Assembly (NCBI RefSeq): GCF_002067035.1
Contig: NZ_MVQB01000027.1
Span: 186,001 to 250,000, forward strand
DNA from: Methanoregula sp. PtaB.Bin085
Lineage (GTDB): Archaea > Halobacteriota > Methanomicrobia > Methanomicrobiales > Methanospirillaceae
Reading direction: 5' to 3'
Length of the DNA stretch: 64,000 bases
In this document: one piece after another, positions 54,589-63,592 of the stretch
Position numbering within the stretch: position 1 is the first letter of the stretch
Layout: every line of letters starts with the position of its first letter
Program-made: the position numbers and the translations under genes
Notes under the pieces: model-generated
What the model was told of the DNA's origin: nothing
Databases searched by the model: none
What the model saw: the letters and a program-made list of their open reading frames with translations, nothing else

Positions 54589-56010
54589 CTACGCCTCAAA
54601 GCTCCCGAGCTTGGCCTGAACCGTTGTGTCCACGAAGTCGACCCGGCAGGGCTTGGCCTTCTCGCCATCGATCGGGAGCGGGTAGCAGCTCGTGAGGCAG
54701 CCGGTGCAGAGATCGTCGCGGGGAAACCCGATGGCCTCCACGAGGGCATCGATCGAGATGTGGTGGAGGGTGGTTGCCGTGATGCTCTTCCTGACCTCCT
54801 CCTCGTCCCGCTCCGCCGCGATGAGCTCCTCACGCGTCGGGAAATCGACGCCGAGGTAACAGGGAGCCTTGATGGCCGGGGAGCCGATGCGCATGTGAAT
54901 CTCCCGGGCGCCGGCATCCCGTACGATGCCGATGATCCGCTTGGATGTCGTGCCCCGGACAATGCTGTCGTCCACCAGCACCACGGACTTGTCCTGCAGG
55001 TGGGCCGGGATCGGGTTGAGCTTGATCCGGACCGCCTTCTCCCGCTCCTTCTGGGTGGGCATGATGAAGGTCCGGCCCATGTACCGGTTCTTCATCAGGG
55101 ACTCGACGTACGGGGTTTTCGACTGCTCCGCGTACCCGATCGCGTACGCGATCCCCGAGTCCGGCAGGGCCCCGACAGAGTCTGCCTTCACGGGCGCCTC
55201 CTCGTGGAGCTTCTTTCCCACCTTCCGGCGCACATCATACACCAGCACCCCGTCGATGACCGAGTCCGCCCGGGCGAAGTACACGTACTCGAAGATGCAG
55301 TGCGCACGCCGGCCGGCAACGGCCACCTGCATACAGCGGATGCCGTCGCAGCCGATCCGGACAAGTTCCCCGGGCTTCACGTCGCGGATGAGCTTTCCCC
55401 CGAGGGCATCGATCGCAACGCTCTCCGAGGCCACCATGTACCCGCTCTCGATCTTCCCGATCACGAACGGCTTGATCCCCAGCGGGTCGCGGAAGGCATA
55501 GATGACGCCGTCGATCATCATCACGACCGAATAGGAGCCCTGCAGCTTCTTCATGCAGACCTGCACGGCGTCCTCGACGATACCGGACCTGCTGATCTCG
55601 TCCATCAGGATCTTGGCGATGATCTCGGTGTCGGTCGTTGTCGTGAAGATCTGGCCGGCCTGCTCGAACTCGGACCGGAGCGTGCAGGTATTGACCAGGT
55701 TCCCGTTGTGGGCAATGGAGATGAAGTGCTCCTGGAACTGGAAGTTCAGCGGCTGGATGTTCTCGGGAAGGTTTGCGCCGGTGGTCGGGTACCGCACGTG
55801 CCCGATGCCGGCATTGCCTTTCAGGTCGGCAAGAACAGGGGGGGTGAAGACATCGGCAACGAGGCCGTTGCCCTTGAACTTGTGAAGGTTTGCACCGTCA
55901 AAAACAGAGATTCCCGCGCTCTCCTGGCCACGGTGCTGGAGAGCGTACAGGGCGTAATAGAGTTGTATTGATACACCGCCAGCATCCACGATGCCAACGA
56001 TTCCACACAT
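54589..56010 (-). CDS. purF: Amidophosphoribosyltransferase
   Basis: PurF makes 5-phosphoribosylamine from PRPP and glutamine, the first step of purine synthesis. The catalytic Cys2 of the glutaminase domain is in MCGIVGIVDAG, with GIGHVRYPTTG following. The phosphoribosyltransferase loop is KSVVLVDDSIVRGTTSKRI. Near the C-terminus a cysteine group (CTGCLTSCYP) recalls the iron-sulfur sites of the clostridial-type enzymes. Its 473 residues are normal. It lies nine bases after rpl37e. Confidence 0.97.
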   Translation of the reverse strand: MCGIVGIVDAGGVSIQLYYALYALQHRGQESAGISVFDGANLHKFKGNGLVADVFTPPVLADLKGNAGIGHVRYPTTGANLPENIQPLNFQFQEHFISIAHNGNLVNTCTLRSEFEQAGQIFTTTTDTEIIAKILMDEISRSGIVEDAVQVCMKKLQGSYSVVMMIDGVIYAFRDPLGIKPFVIGKIESGYMVASESVAIDALGGKLIRDVKPGELVRIGCDGIRCMQVAVAGRRAHCIFEYVYFARADSVIDGVLVYDVRRKVGKKLHEEAPVKADSVGALPDSGIAYAIGYAEQSKTPYVESLMKNRYMGRTFIMPTQKEREKAVRIKLNPIPAHLQDKSVVLVDDSIVRGTTSKRIIGIVRDAGAREIHMRIGSPAIKAPCYLGVDFPTREELIAAERDEEEVRKSITATTLHHISIDALVEAIGFPRDDLCTGCLTSCYPLPIDGEKAKPCRVDFVDTTVQAKLGSFEA

Positions 56011-56019
56011 GGTACAACT

Positions 56020-56202
56020 CTAGTGCGTTACGGTCTTTGGTCGCTTGGTGTTCCACTTGTGGTCGGTAATCTTGGTGCTCCGGCCGAATCCGCAGGCGGA
56101 GCAGACTTTCTTCTGGGCGTGGAACGAGATCCTCCCGCAGCGCCGGCAGGCGATGTGGGTGAACTTGTTCATCTTTCCCATCGATGGAGTGCCTTTTGAC
56201 AT
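56020..56202 (-). CDS. rpl37e: 50S ribosomal protein L37e
   Basis: The 60-residue product begins [20 protein letters not shown] and has two CXXC pairs forming a zinc ribbon (CRRCGR and CSACGFG), exactly as in archaeal L37e. It follows the LSm gene by 11 bases, a pairing widespread in archaea, and precedes purF. Confidence 0.96.
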   Translation of the reverse strand: MSKGTPSMGKMNKFTHIACRRCGRISFHAQKKVCSACGFGRSTKITDHKWNTKRPKTVTH

Positions 56203-56213
56203 GTTGTTTCACC

Positions 56214-56456
<243 letters not shown>

Positions 56457-56651
56457 TTACCATCGCTCTGGAGTACTACATGTGGGTGACTTGATCACTT
56501 AAACATACCGTAGATCAGCATCCCTCAATAAGGTTTCCTGTCCTGAAAATTGTTGCCGGACCCGCGGCCGCTCCCGAAGGCTGCCGGCCCTGAAATCCCG
56601 TGGCGGGAGAAAGGTTTTCCGCTCGCGCAGAGATATGATGGAGCGAAAGCG

Positions 56652-57149
56652 ATGAAGAAGATTGTTGCAAAGAAGCGTCACTCCATCCGGAAGAGCCAGG
56701 CACAGGACCTGCTCACGCGGCTCGCCGAGCAGATCGGCCCCTCGGCAAAACTCTTCCACGCGGACATGATCGAGGTGCTGGAGACGAACGCGGACGTCTC
56801 GCTCTTTCTTGTCGGCAAAAAACCGCTCCTCATGGACACGGGCACGTGGGTCTTCCCCACGCTCCGGGGAGCCGTTCAGTTCCCGTTCCCGGAGCGCAGG
56901 GTCGCCGTCGATGCCGGCGCGATCCCGTTCGTGGTGAACGGCGCCGACATCATGCGGCCGGGCATCGTGTCGGTGACCGACGACGTGAAGGCGGACGCCC
57001 CGGTCCAGATCGTGGACGAGCGGCACGGCAAGCCGCTTGCCGTCGGCATCGCCCTGTTCGACGCGCCCGCGATGCGTGCGGCTACGGGCGGCAAGATGGT
57101 GAAGAAGTTCCACCACGTCGGTGACGAGATCTGGATCCTGGAGATCTGA
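56652..57149 (+). CDS. PUA-domain RNA-binding protein (archaeal MCT-1-like)
   Basis: The 165-residue product has a pre-PUA part (RKSQAQDLLTRLAEQIGPSA) and a C-terminal PUA domain (VDAGAIPFVVNGADIMRPGI), ending GKMVKKFHHVGDEIWILEI. Eukaryotic relatives (MCT-1, Tma20) help translation re-initiation and ribosome recycling. ATG 56652 is the first with family similarity. Confidence 0.9.
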   Translation: MKKIVAKKRHSIRKSQAQDLLTRLAEQIGPSAKLFHADMIEVLETNADVSLFLVGKKPLLMDTGTWVFPTLRGAVQFPFPERRVAVDAGAIPFVVNGADIMRPGIVSVTDDVKADAPVQIVDERHGKPLAVGIALFDAPAMRAATGGKMVKKFHHVGDEIWILEI

Positions 57150-57271
57150 CGCGATCCACCTTTTTTCCCGGCCCGAAAAAACCGGCATTTTGCCCATTTT
57201 TTTTGCAGAAATCCCGTTCCGGGGGCTTTGAAATAGATACTATTAAATAACTTTCGTCATACAGTTTTTTT

Positions 57272-57637
57272 ATGGTTAAAATCATAGACACCCTTCTTGG
57301 CAAGACCGCTGCTCATTCGGACGAAGATTACATGGAACTGGATCTTGCGTCGTACGAGGAGAGCGGCGGCAAAGGCCCGGCACTTCTCGTGAAGATCGCA
57401 ACGATCGCCGACCTCAAGGACACCCCCCGGGTCAAGGACGAGGTCTACAACGGCAACATCGTCATCGTGGACATCTCCCGGCTCAAGATGGACAAGATCT
57501 CCTACGAGCGTGTCTTAAAGGACCTCAAGGAAGTTGCAAAGGACGTCAACGGCGACATCATCGGCCTCGGCGACCAGCGCTATGTCGTAATCACCCCGAT
57601 GTCGGTCAAGATCTCCCGCGACAAGATCGGTGCATAA
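57272..57637 (+). CDS. sepF: SepF-like cell division protein
   Basis: The 121-residue product has an amphipathic membrane-targeting start (MVKIIDTLLGK), an acidic linker and the SepF fold (GNIVIVDISRLKMDKISYER then GDIIGLGDQRYVVITP). Archaeal SepF anchors FtsZ to the membrane. The downstream ZPR1-type gene overlaps it by eight bases. The promoter is probably the AT-rich stretch at 57235-57265. Confidence 0.93.
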   Translation: MVKIIDTLLGKTAAHSDEDYMELDLASYEESGGKGPALLVKIATIADLKDTPRVKDEVYNGNIVIVDISRLKMDKISYERVLKDLKEVAKDVNGDIIGLGDQRYVVITPMSVKISRDKIGA

Positions 57638-58166
57638 GGTCGTGGAAACCAGAGTCCCGGGCCCGTGTCCGTCCTGCAATACCCAGATCGAATATCTCTA
57701 TACAACAGAAAATATCCCCTATTTTTCCGATATTTTGATCATCTCGGCCATCTGTCCCGCGTGCGGATACAAGTTCGTTGACACGCAGCTCTTAAAGCAC
57801 GGCGAGCCGGCACGCCACACGCTCGCGGTGGAATCCGCCGGCGACCTCTCGGTCCGGATCGTCCGGAGCATGAGCGCCAGCATCGAGATCCCCGAGCTCG
57901 GCGTCCGCATCGATCCCGGCCCGCAGTGCCAGGGGTTTGTCTCGAACGTGGAGGGCGTGCTCGACCGGATCGAGGAAGTGGTGAAGGGTGCCCTCCGCTG
58001 GGGGACCGATGTGGAGAAGGAGAATGCGGCTGCTTTGCTCGCCGATATTGTGAAGGTGAAGGCCGGGATGTTTCCGGTTACTGTTATCTTAGAGGATCCG
58101 TGCGGGAACTCGGGGATTGAGTCGGAGAGGGTGGTTGAGGAGAAGTACGTGCCGCCGGAGGAATAA
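57630..58166 (+). CDS. ZPR1-type zinc finger protein
   Basis: The 178-residue product starts with a four-cysteine zinc finger (CPSCNTQIEYLYTTENIPYF and later CPACGYKF). A single ZPR1 beta domain follows (IEIPELGVRIDPGPQCQGFV; EEVVKGALRWG). Eukaryotic ZPR1 helps fold elongation factor 1A; archaeal single-domain forms are presumed similar. The start is GTG 57630 inside the sepF end; GTG 57642 is an alternative. Confidence 0.9.
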   Translation: MHKVVETRVPGPCPSCNTQIEYLYTTENIPYFSDILIISAICPACGYKFVDTQLLKHGEPARHTLAVESAGDLSVRIVRSMSASIEIPELGVRIDPGPQCQGFVSNVEGVLDRIEEVVKGALRWGTDVEKENAAALLADIVKVKAGMFPVTVILEDPCGNSGIESERVVEEKYVPPEE

Positions 58167-58336
58167 TCTCGTTCGTAGAAGGTTCTCATTTTTCCATTAC
58201 GATCGCTCCTCACATCAGGGCCGTTCTCACAGCACGATGGGGTGGTGGATTGAATGGACGCTGTCTGGGACATACCGGTGACAATCAATCATGTTCATCT
58301 CCACGGGCTGATCACCCGTTCCGCGTCGTAAAACAA

Positions 58337-59887
58337 TTATTTTCTTTCCAGGTGCATGAACGATTTGTAGAAATCAATTTTCGACTTCGTTAACGAAGAC
58401 GGAGTATTCTCAATAATGAATTCCAATAATTCTTGCTCTAATTCGTCAAGACCATCTTTGAAAGCTTTTCTTGCAGCCTCGTTTACGATGAGAGCGATAT
58501 CCGAACTGGCGTAATTTTCTGTTTTCTTTGCCAGCGCATCCAGATTGATATCTTGAGATTGTGATCGGCCTTCTAACTGTTTTCTGAATAGGTCTTTTCT
58601 TGCATCAAAATCCGGTGGCGGGATGTAAACGCGCTTGTCCATTCTACCAGAACGCATGATTGCATCATCAATTGCATCAGGTTTATTCGTCGCACCGATG
58701 ACCAAAACCTTATGTTCACTGGCATTGTTCATCTGCGTGAGGAACTCGTTAATCTCTTCCTGTTTCCATTGTTCCGAACCTAATGATTCCCTTTTCGGAA
58801 CTAGAGCTTCGATTTCATCAAAGAATAGAATTGTAGGTGCATTGTCGGTTGCTTCTTTAAAGATTTTAGCGATATTTCCTGATGTTTCATGAGCCCATTT
58901 GGACCCAACATCTGACGCTGAAAATTCTTTGTAATTATAACCGATTTCTTCCGCCAATTTTCGAACAATGAATGTTTTTCCACAACCCGGTGGACCAAAG
59001 AATAAAAAGCCATTCGGGATACTTACACCCAATTTTTTTGCTTCTTCCGCTCGATTTAAAGGTTCGATAATATCCTTTGTTAAAATGTCTTTGACATCCT
59101 GCATACCTGCAACACAGGCAAAACCCTTTGGTCCAGATTCTTTTTTCGTCTTTTCTGGTCGTTTAAAAGATTTTTTAGGCTTTTCTGTGGTTTTATCATC
59201 AGATTGTTTTGAGGATTGTTCCTTTTTATCAGATAATTTTACAGGAACATCATCGGCTTTTTCCTCTTCATCTTCATCACTTTCGTTGTCTTCACTGTCA
59301 GTTTCTGAAACCGACTCAATTATGGTAAGGACTATCGCCAGATCAGGGCTATCCGGATCGATCTCTTTAGCTTCTTCAATGAGTTCATTTGCTTCGTCGA
59401 TGTCTCCTTGCAAATACAGAACTAAAGCTTTTCCGGATAGGGCTTGCACATTTTCATCATTCAATTCAAGGGCGGACTCATAATATGGAAGGGCCTCATC
59501 CATTTTTTCTAAAGAAACGTATGATTCCGCTATCGTAACAAAGGCGGTAACTTCATCGTCAGGGATTAATCCAAACTCTAAAGCCTTATTGATATTTTTT
59601 ATTGCAAGTCGGTATTTTTCCTGATCGTATAGGACGCACCCTTTCCGTAGAAATGCCTCAGCATAATCAGGTTGAAGCGTTGTGCACATATCGAAGGATT
59701 CGTATGCATCATCCAGCATACCGAGTGCGTGATAAGATAATCCTAAGTTGAACCAGACATTCTGATCTTGATTATCGATTTCTAAGGCCTTATGATATGC
59801 TTCAACGGCCTTATCAAAATCCCCGTTATCGATATGCTTTCCACCGAGACCGAACCATTCTTCTTTTGTTTTTCTAAAAATCCCCAT
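58337..59887 (-). CDS. TPR-AAA ATPase fusion protein (AT-rich, probably acquired)
   Basis: The 516-residue product has an N-terminal run of about four to five TPR units (residues about 20-180, for example NVWFNLGLSYHALGMLDDAY). A highly charged linker follows (about 195-250, runs of Asp/Glu then Lys/Ser). An AAA+ domain has Walker A GPPGCGKT at 298-305, Walker B ILFFDEIE at 353-360, sensor 1 VIGATN and Arg fingers in RSGRMDKRV. It looks active. Its sequence is much more AT-rich than the genes to the left. The AAA core resembles Vps4/katanin-type enzymes. TPR-AAA fusions like this may act in protein complexes or defence; context is an island with a kinase operon. Confidence 0.85.
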   Translation of the reverse strand: MGIFRKTKEEWFGLGGKHIDNGDFDKAVEAYHKALEIDNQDQNVWFNLGLSYHALGMLDDAYESFDMCTTLQPDYAEAFLRKGCVLYDQEKYRLAIKNINKALEFGLIPDDEVTAFVTIAESYVSLEKMDEALPYYESALELNDENVQALSGKALVLYLQGDIDEANELIEEAKEIDPDSPDLAIVLTIIESVSETDSEDNESDEDEEEKADDVPVKLSDKKEQSSKQSDDKTTEKPKKSFKRPEKTKKESGPKGFACVAGMQDVKDILTKDIIEPLNRAEEAKKLGVSIPNGFLFFGPPGCGKTFIVRKLAEEIGYNYKEFSASDVGSKWAHETSGNIAKIFKEATDNAPTILFFDEIEALVPKRESLGSEQWKQEEINEFLTQMNNASEHKVLVIGATNKPDAIDDAIMRSGRMDKRVYIPPPDFDARKDLFRKQLEGRSQSQDINLDALAKKTENYASSDIALIVNEAARKAFKDGLDELEQELLEFIIENTPSSLTKSKIDFYKSFMHLERK

Positions 59888-59989
59888 TGTCGATCACTTT
59901 TCGTAACACAAATTGTATGATGATTTATTAATTCAATTTCGATTTAATCTAGTAGGCAAAAGAGGGATTTGAGAGAAAAGAGCAGAGAT

Positions 59990-60450
59990 ACTACTGGCAT
60001 GATCTTTTGTTTCCAATATCTGCAGAAATCGGTATGCCGGATTGTACGGATCAATACCGATATCGAATCCTGTTTTTTTCCTGAAAAAAGAATCCCGATA
60101 TTCACGTCAAAATCGATCCCTGATCAATCCGGAGAAATTTTCAATCACGATCATGATCGCGATTTGCAAACAAAAATCGCGGATCGATTTGAAAAAAATT
60201 TTCGGGATCCGATTTTGATCTGAAAATCGCTGATCGATTTTCGTACGAAAATCGGATCCCGATTCTACGCTCCGTCTGTGGTGCAGTACATCAAACCGTT
60301 TTTCAATCGCGGATCGATTTGAAAATAAAATTCGAGGATCGATTTTGATCCGGAAATCGATGATCGATTTTCGTTCGAAAATCGGATCCCGATTTTTCCG
60401 GAAATGTTTTCAGTCGCGATCACGATCGCGGTTGGAATCTGAAAACCGGG
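59990..60450. repeat. Repeat island 4: GATC-rich palindromic repeats
   Basis: The same family as island 3, largely in the opposite orientation: AAAATCGGATCCCGATT, GCGGATCGATTTGAAAA and two CGATCAYGATCGCG cores (60148-60161 and 60418-60431). The stretch around 60237-60285 (TTTTCGTACGAAAATCGGAT then CCGTCTGTGG) is the inverted counterpart of 31755-31815. No CRISPR-like regularity and no supported gene. Confidence 0.75.
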
Positions 60451-60535
60451 TCCCATTTGGAAGGCTTCCGCCATTTCTCATATAGTCCAGGCAAAGTCCC
60501 CTAGGTCATTTGAGCGATCGATCGCCCCTTGTATC

Positions 60536-60736
60536 GTGTCTGAATGTGGCCATTTCCGGGGCAGGAAACATATGAAAAACGTAAATCAGGGGCTGAAATG
60601 GCCGATTCCGGAAAACATGTGGCCTCTTTTTGACGAATTATGGCCAAACGAACCGGAAAAAGGTGCAATCGGAGGTGAAAATGAGCTCCGTTGGGAGACT
60701 CCCTTTTTCGATACCCTGATGTTCCAGGTATGGTGA
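60536..60736 (+). CDS. Uncertain small ORF rich in Trp-Pro pairs
   Basis: A 66-codon open frame on the plus strand encodes a Trp-rich product (GLKWPIPENMWPLFDELWPN) ending TLMFQVW. A GAG-type ribosome site is not obvious. The DNA has a degenerate direct repeat (TGGCC then TTCCGG then AACAT at about 60546 and 60598). It may be the remnant of a mobile gene or non-coding DNA. The rest of 60737-61069 shows nothing I can name. Confidence 0.25.
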   Translation: MSECGHFRGRKHMKNVNQGLKWPIPENMWPLFDELWPNEPEKGAIGGENELRWETPFFDTLMFQVW

Positions 60737-61069
60737 CCCCCGGTATTTTACGACGTGCTGCACCCCGAAAAACCCCTGTAAAATCCGGGCCCGCAGCGTG
60801 CCCTGTTGGACGTCTTTTACCACACCGCCAAGTTGGGAGAGGCAATGATTCGTGAAAAACGCGGAATCCGGGCCGGAAAACAGGGGCGATCTCCGGCGGG
60901 AAATCAAGAGGCAGTGTATAGCAACGTTATAGCGGCTTTGGGAAGGAGGGGGTGTGGTTTGGGAGGTTATTAAGGCTCCAGGAGTAATTCCTTGCGGATA
61001 TAGAAATCATTAAGGTATGAGAGATTATCAGTGACTATATAATAACAAATTTGATAATGGTGTACTCAA

Positions 61070-61918
61070 TTGAGCAATGTTGAAAGCGATGATGTAATCT
61101 GTAATTTCTCAAATCCACAAAAAATACATGAAGGGGGACAGAGAGTCGTATTTAGAGTCGACAACCCCACATATGGATTTGCGGCATTAAAGATCGGATA
61201 TTATGCAACTCCAACAAATCCAATAGGTTGGGAATTATCACGTATTGAGAGAGAAGTAGAAATATTAAGGCAAATTAATTCACATTTTTATCCGAAAAAT
61301 TACGATTTCCAGATAATTTCGAAAAACCGTTATCTTATTCTTGAAGAATTTCTTAATTCACCGCAGCTCACACAACGCATGGAAAGATTTTATTCTCCAT
61401 TTACGGCATTGAACCTCATAAAACAATTAGCTGTAGGATTAAAAATCATCTGGGATAAAAAAATTGTGCATCGCGATATTAAACCAGATAATATTCTCAT
61501 CAACGATGATAATTCCCCTAGAATCATAGATCTTGGTATAGCTCGAGTACTCGATCTGGATTCAATTACCCAAACAAAATATGGGGGGCCATTATCCAGA
61601 GATTATGCTGCTCCAGAGCAACATAGGTATAATAAGTCGTTAATTAACTGGAGAACCGATCAGTATAACCTGGGGATCATTTTAATGCAGTTATTACTGA
61701 AAGGTCAACACCCATTCTCCCCTACATTGGTCGGTGGAAAATCAATACGAGATAATATTCTTAATAACAATTGGTACCGGAATGCCTTTTCTGATAAGAG
61801 CTTTTTTCCAATACAATCACTCGCTACAAATTTGTTGGGTTATGAACAATACGACCGATACAGGACGTTTGAACTTTTCATGGAGGATCTTAATTACAGT
61901 CTGGAGTTGATGAGATGA
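61070..61918 (+). CDS. Eukaryote-like Ser/Thr protein kinase
   Basis: The 282-residue product is a full kinase domain and nothing more. A Gly-rich loop is in IHEGGQRVVFRV; Lys41 lies in FAALKIG with a Glu-containing helix (residues 60-64). The catalytic loop HRDIKPDN is at 134-141, the metal Asp154 in IIDLGIAR (DLG in place of DFG), and APE at 181-183. All catalytic residues are kept, so it should be active. There is no membrane helix or sensor domain. The start is TTG 61070. Its stop overlaps the next gene by ATGA. It is strongly AT-rich versus core genes and heads a three-gene operon. Confidence 0.9.
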   Translation: MSNVESDDVICNFSNPQKIHEGGQRVVFRVDNPTYGFAALKIGYYATPTNPIGWELSRIEREVEILRQINSHFYPKNYDFQIISKNRYLILEEFLNSPQLTQRMERFYSPFTALNLIKQLAVGLKIIWDKKIVHRDIKPDNILINDDNSPRIIDLGIARVLDLDSITQTKYGGPLSRDYAAPEQHRYNKSLINWRTDQYNLGIILMQLLLKGQHPFSPTLVGGKSIRDNILNNNWYRNAFSDKSFFPIQSLATNLLGYEQYDRYRTFELFMEDLNYSLELMR

Positions 61919-63105
61919 CATTTGAAATTTACCACCAATTGGGTCACAGAGACAAATGGAGTATTGATAGTTATCAAGAGGATGGAACTGGGGAAGGAGT
62001 CATTATTTCTCCGCGCAGCAGAAAAAAAGGAAAAGTTGAGTCTTTGCCCACGATTGTGAAAAATAAAGCAATTTTTGATCCTCAGTTTTTCAACCCGAAT
62101 GCTGCAATAAAAAAAATGGATTCGTATGATTTTTATCCGGATTTATTGATGCCGGGTGGCTTTGAAACGAACCGATATCCAAATTATTGTTCAACCGTTG
62201 CGGAAAAATGTGTTAATTTCCAGATAAAAAATAATTTCAGATATTTGGTAATTCCTACAAGATTCTACGAAGGAGCGCCAGATGTTGAACAATTTGTGCA
62301 AAATCAAGAGACAAATTTTGTCACTCCTTTTTTAGAGGCTCGAAATAATCTCAATCCAAGTAAGGATGTAATTCTTCAACTAGTTCTCACGGCACACATG
62401 TTAAAAAATAAATCATTTACAGATTATTTGCTAACGTGGATAACTGGTTTAGAAGGTTTAAAAGGAATCTACCTTATTACAGAATTATTACCACGAACCT
62501 CTCAAATTACTGACGCCGAATTCTTACTAAATTTAATGAACTTTGTCCATGTACTCAATAAAAATAAAATGATTATTGTTCTGGGCTACCTCAATAGTGA
62601 ATCTCTGGTATTATCGATTGCAAATCCATCAATAGTGACTATTGGTTCATTCGGTAATTTACGAATATTTAATTCAAAAATGTTTGAAGAAACAGAAACT
62701 GGTGAGATAAAAGTACCGAGTTATAAAATATATTCACCTGTCCTTCTTGATTGGATTGATGCTCCCTATGTAGATTTAATGAGAAATCGATCCTTGGTTA
62801 ACGATGACTTTTTCGGGGATAATGAATATCTTGAGACTATGTTCGGAACCGGATATAACGGCAGTGCCCAAAGCAGTGAACCATACAAACATTATTTTGT
62901 AGAGATCTCAAAACAATTAAAAGAAATTCGAGCCCTTGTCGGTGCGAACAGATATTCTAAGGTGAGTGAAATAATTCAAAATGCTATTGAAGAATATTCT
63001 CGAATTAACAGCACGGGAATTGAAATAGGAAGACAGGGTGCATTCACGACTCAATTTGCAACTGCGGCAAATTTATTTGCCCGCGACCAAGGTTGGAGAA
63101 GCTAA
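61915..63105 (+). CDS. Unknown 396-residue protein between kinase and nuclease
   Basis: I do not recognise the family. The protein is soluble, with no membrane segment or signal. It has an early segment with PRSRKKGKVE, a conserved-looking YPNYCSTVAEKCVNFQ helix, and an alternating strand/helix middle (LKGIYLITELLP; NKMIIVLGYLNSES; NPSIVTIGSFGNLRI) that hints at a TIM-barrel-like fold. A helical C-terminal region follows (KQLKEIRALVGANRYSKVSE). Several Ser/Thr make it a possible kinase target. It overlaps the kinase by four bases and is followed after three bases by the nuclease-like gene. Confidence 0.75.
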   Translation: MTFEIYHQLGHRDKWSIDSYQEDGTGEGVIISPRSRKKGKVESLPTIVKNKAIFDPQFFNPNAAIKKMDSYDFYPDLLMPGGFETNRYPNYCSTVAEKCVNFQIKNNFRYLVIPTRFYEGAPDVEQFVQNQETNFVTPFLEARNNLNPSKDVILQLVLTAHMLKNKSFTDYLLTWITGLEGLKGIYLITELLPRTSQITDAEFLLNLMNFVHVLNKNKMIIVLGYLNSESLVLSIANPSIVTIGSFGNLRIFNSKMFEETETGEIKVPSYKIYSPVLLDWIDAPYVDLMRNRSLVNDDFFGDNEYLETMFGTGYNGSAQSSEPYKHYFVEISKQLKEIRALVGANRYSKVSEIIQNAIEEYSRINSTGIEIGRQGAFTTQFATAANLFARDQGWRS

Positions 63106-63108
63106 AAA

Positions 63109-63540
63109 ATGGCATATAAAACTGAGGCTGAGATGGTGGAGGCTATTAAAAGGGCTGAGCAAATCCACAATTTCATGATTTCAGGAAAAAGTATAATGCA
63201 AGAGCAAGTCGCAGGTTTTTTTGGTGTTCCTGATATTATATTTATTAAGAGGAATAAGGAGAAACAAATTTCGTACGCATATGAAGCAAAACTTACTAAT
63301 TGGACTCGGGCATTAACGCAAGCTTTCCGCTATAAAGCATTCGTCAATAAATCATTTGTAATTTTAGATCACGATCATGTAGAACCTGCATTGTCGAATA
63401 CGGATAAATTTTGTAAAGCCAATGTTGGATTGATAAGTATCGACGACTCAGGTTCTATCCATTGTCATTATAATCCGTTTTTCGAAGAGCCGTATTCTCC
63501 GAGATTAGAAGAAAAGTTCAATGAAAAATTTCAATTATAA
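63109..63540 (+). CDS. PD-(D/E)XK nuclease-like protein
   Basis: The 143-residue product shows a PD-(D/E)XK core: GVPDIIFI with Asp42, then YAYEAKL with Glu59 and Lys61, and a following helix with Gln71 (ALTQAFRYKAF). Acidic residues before the first strand (Glu17, Glu32) may complete the site. This fold is used by restriction enzymes and many defence nucleases. It is the third gene of the kinase operon, beginning three bases after its neighbour. There is no separate DNA-recognition domain, so a partner probably supplies specificity. Confidence 0.78.
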   Translation: MAYKTEAEMVEAIKRAEQIHNFMISGKSIMQEQVAGFFGVPDIIFIKRNKEKQISYAYEAKLTNWTRALTQAFRYKAFVNKSFVILDHDHVEPALSNTDKFCKANVGLISIDDSGSIHCHYNPFFEEPYSPRLEEKFNEKFQL

Positions 63541-63592
63541 TTGATTAATATAGTATAATTCGGTTTAATTAAGAATTTTTTTTGTATGAGAA

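Noticed and set aside
54127-55971. Long open frame antisense to purF
   Set aside because: It lies opposite a clear purF gene; long antisense frames are common in this GC-rich codon usage and the product is low in motifs. The same holds for frames opposite kup, atpA, lonB and RNase J.
60638-60907. 89-codon minus-strand frame near island 4
   Set aside because: It overlaps the other small frame, has no recognisable domain or ribosome site, and neither frame can be preferred strongly.
61070-63540. Kinase operon as a toxin-antitoxin HipA system
   Set aside because: The kinase shows the HRD/APE pattern of eukaryote-like kinases, not HipA motifs, and no small DNA-binding antitoxin is next to it.
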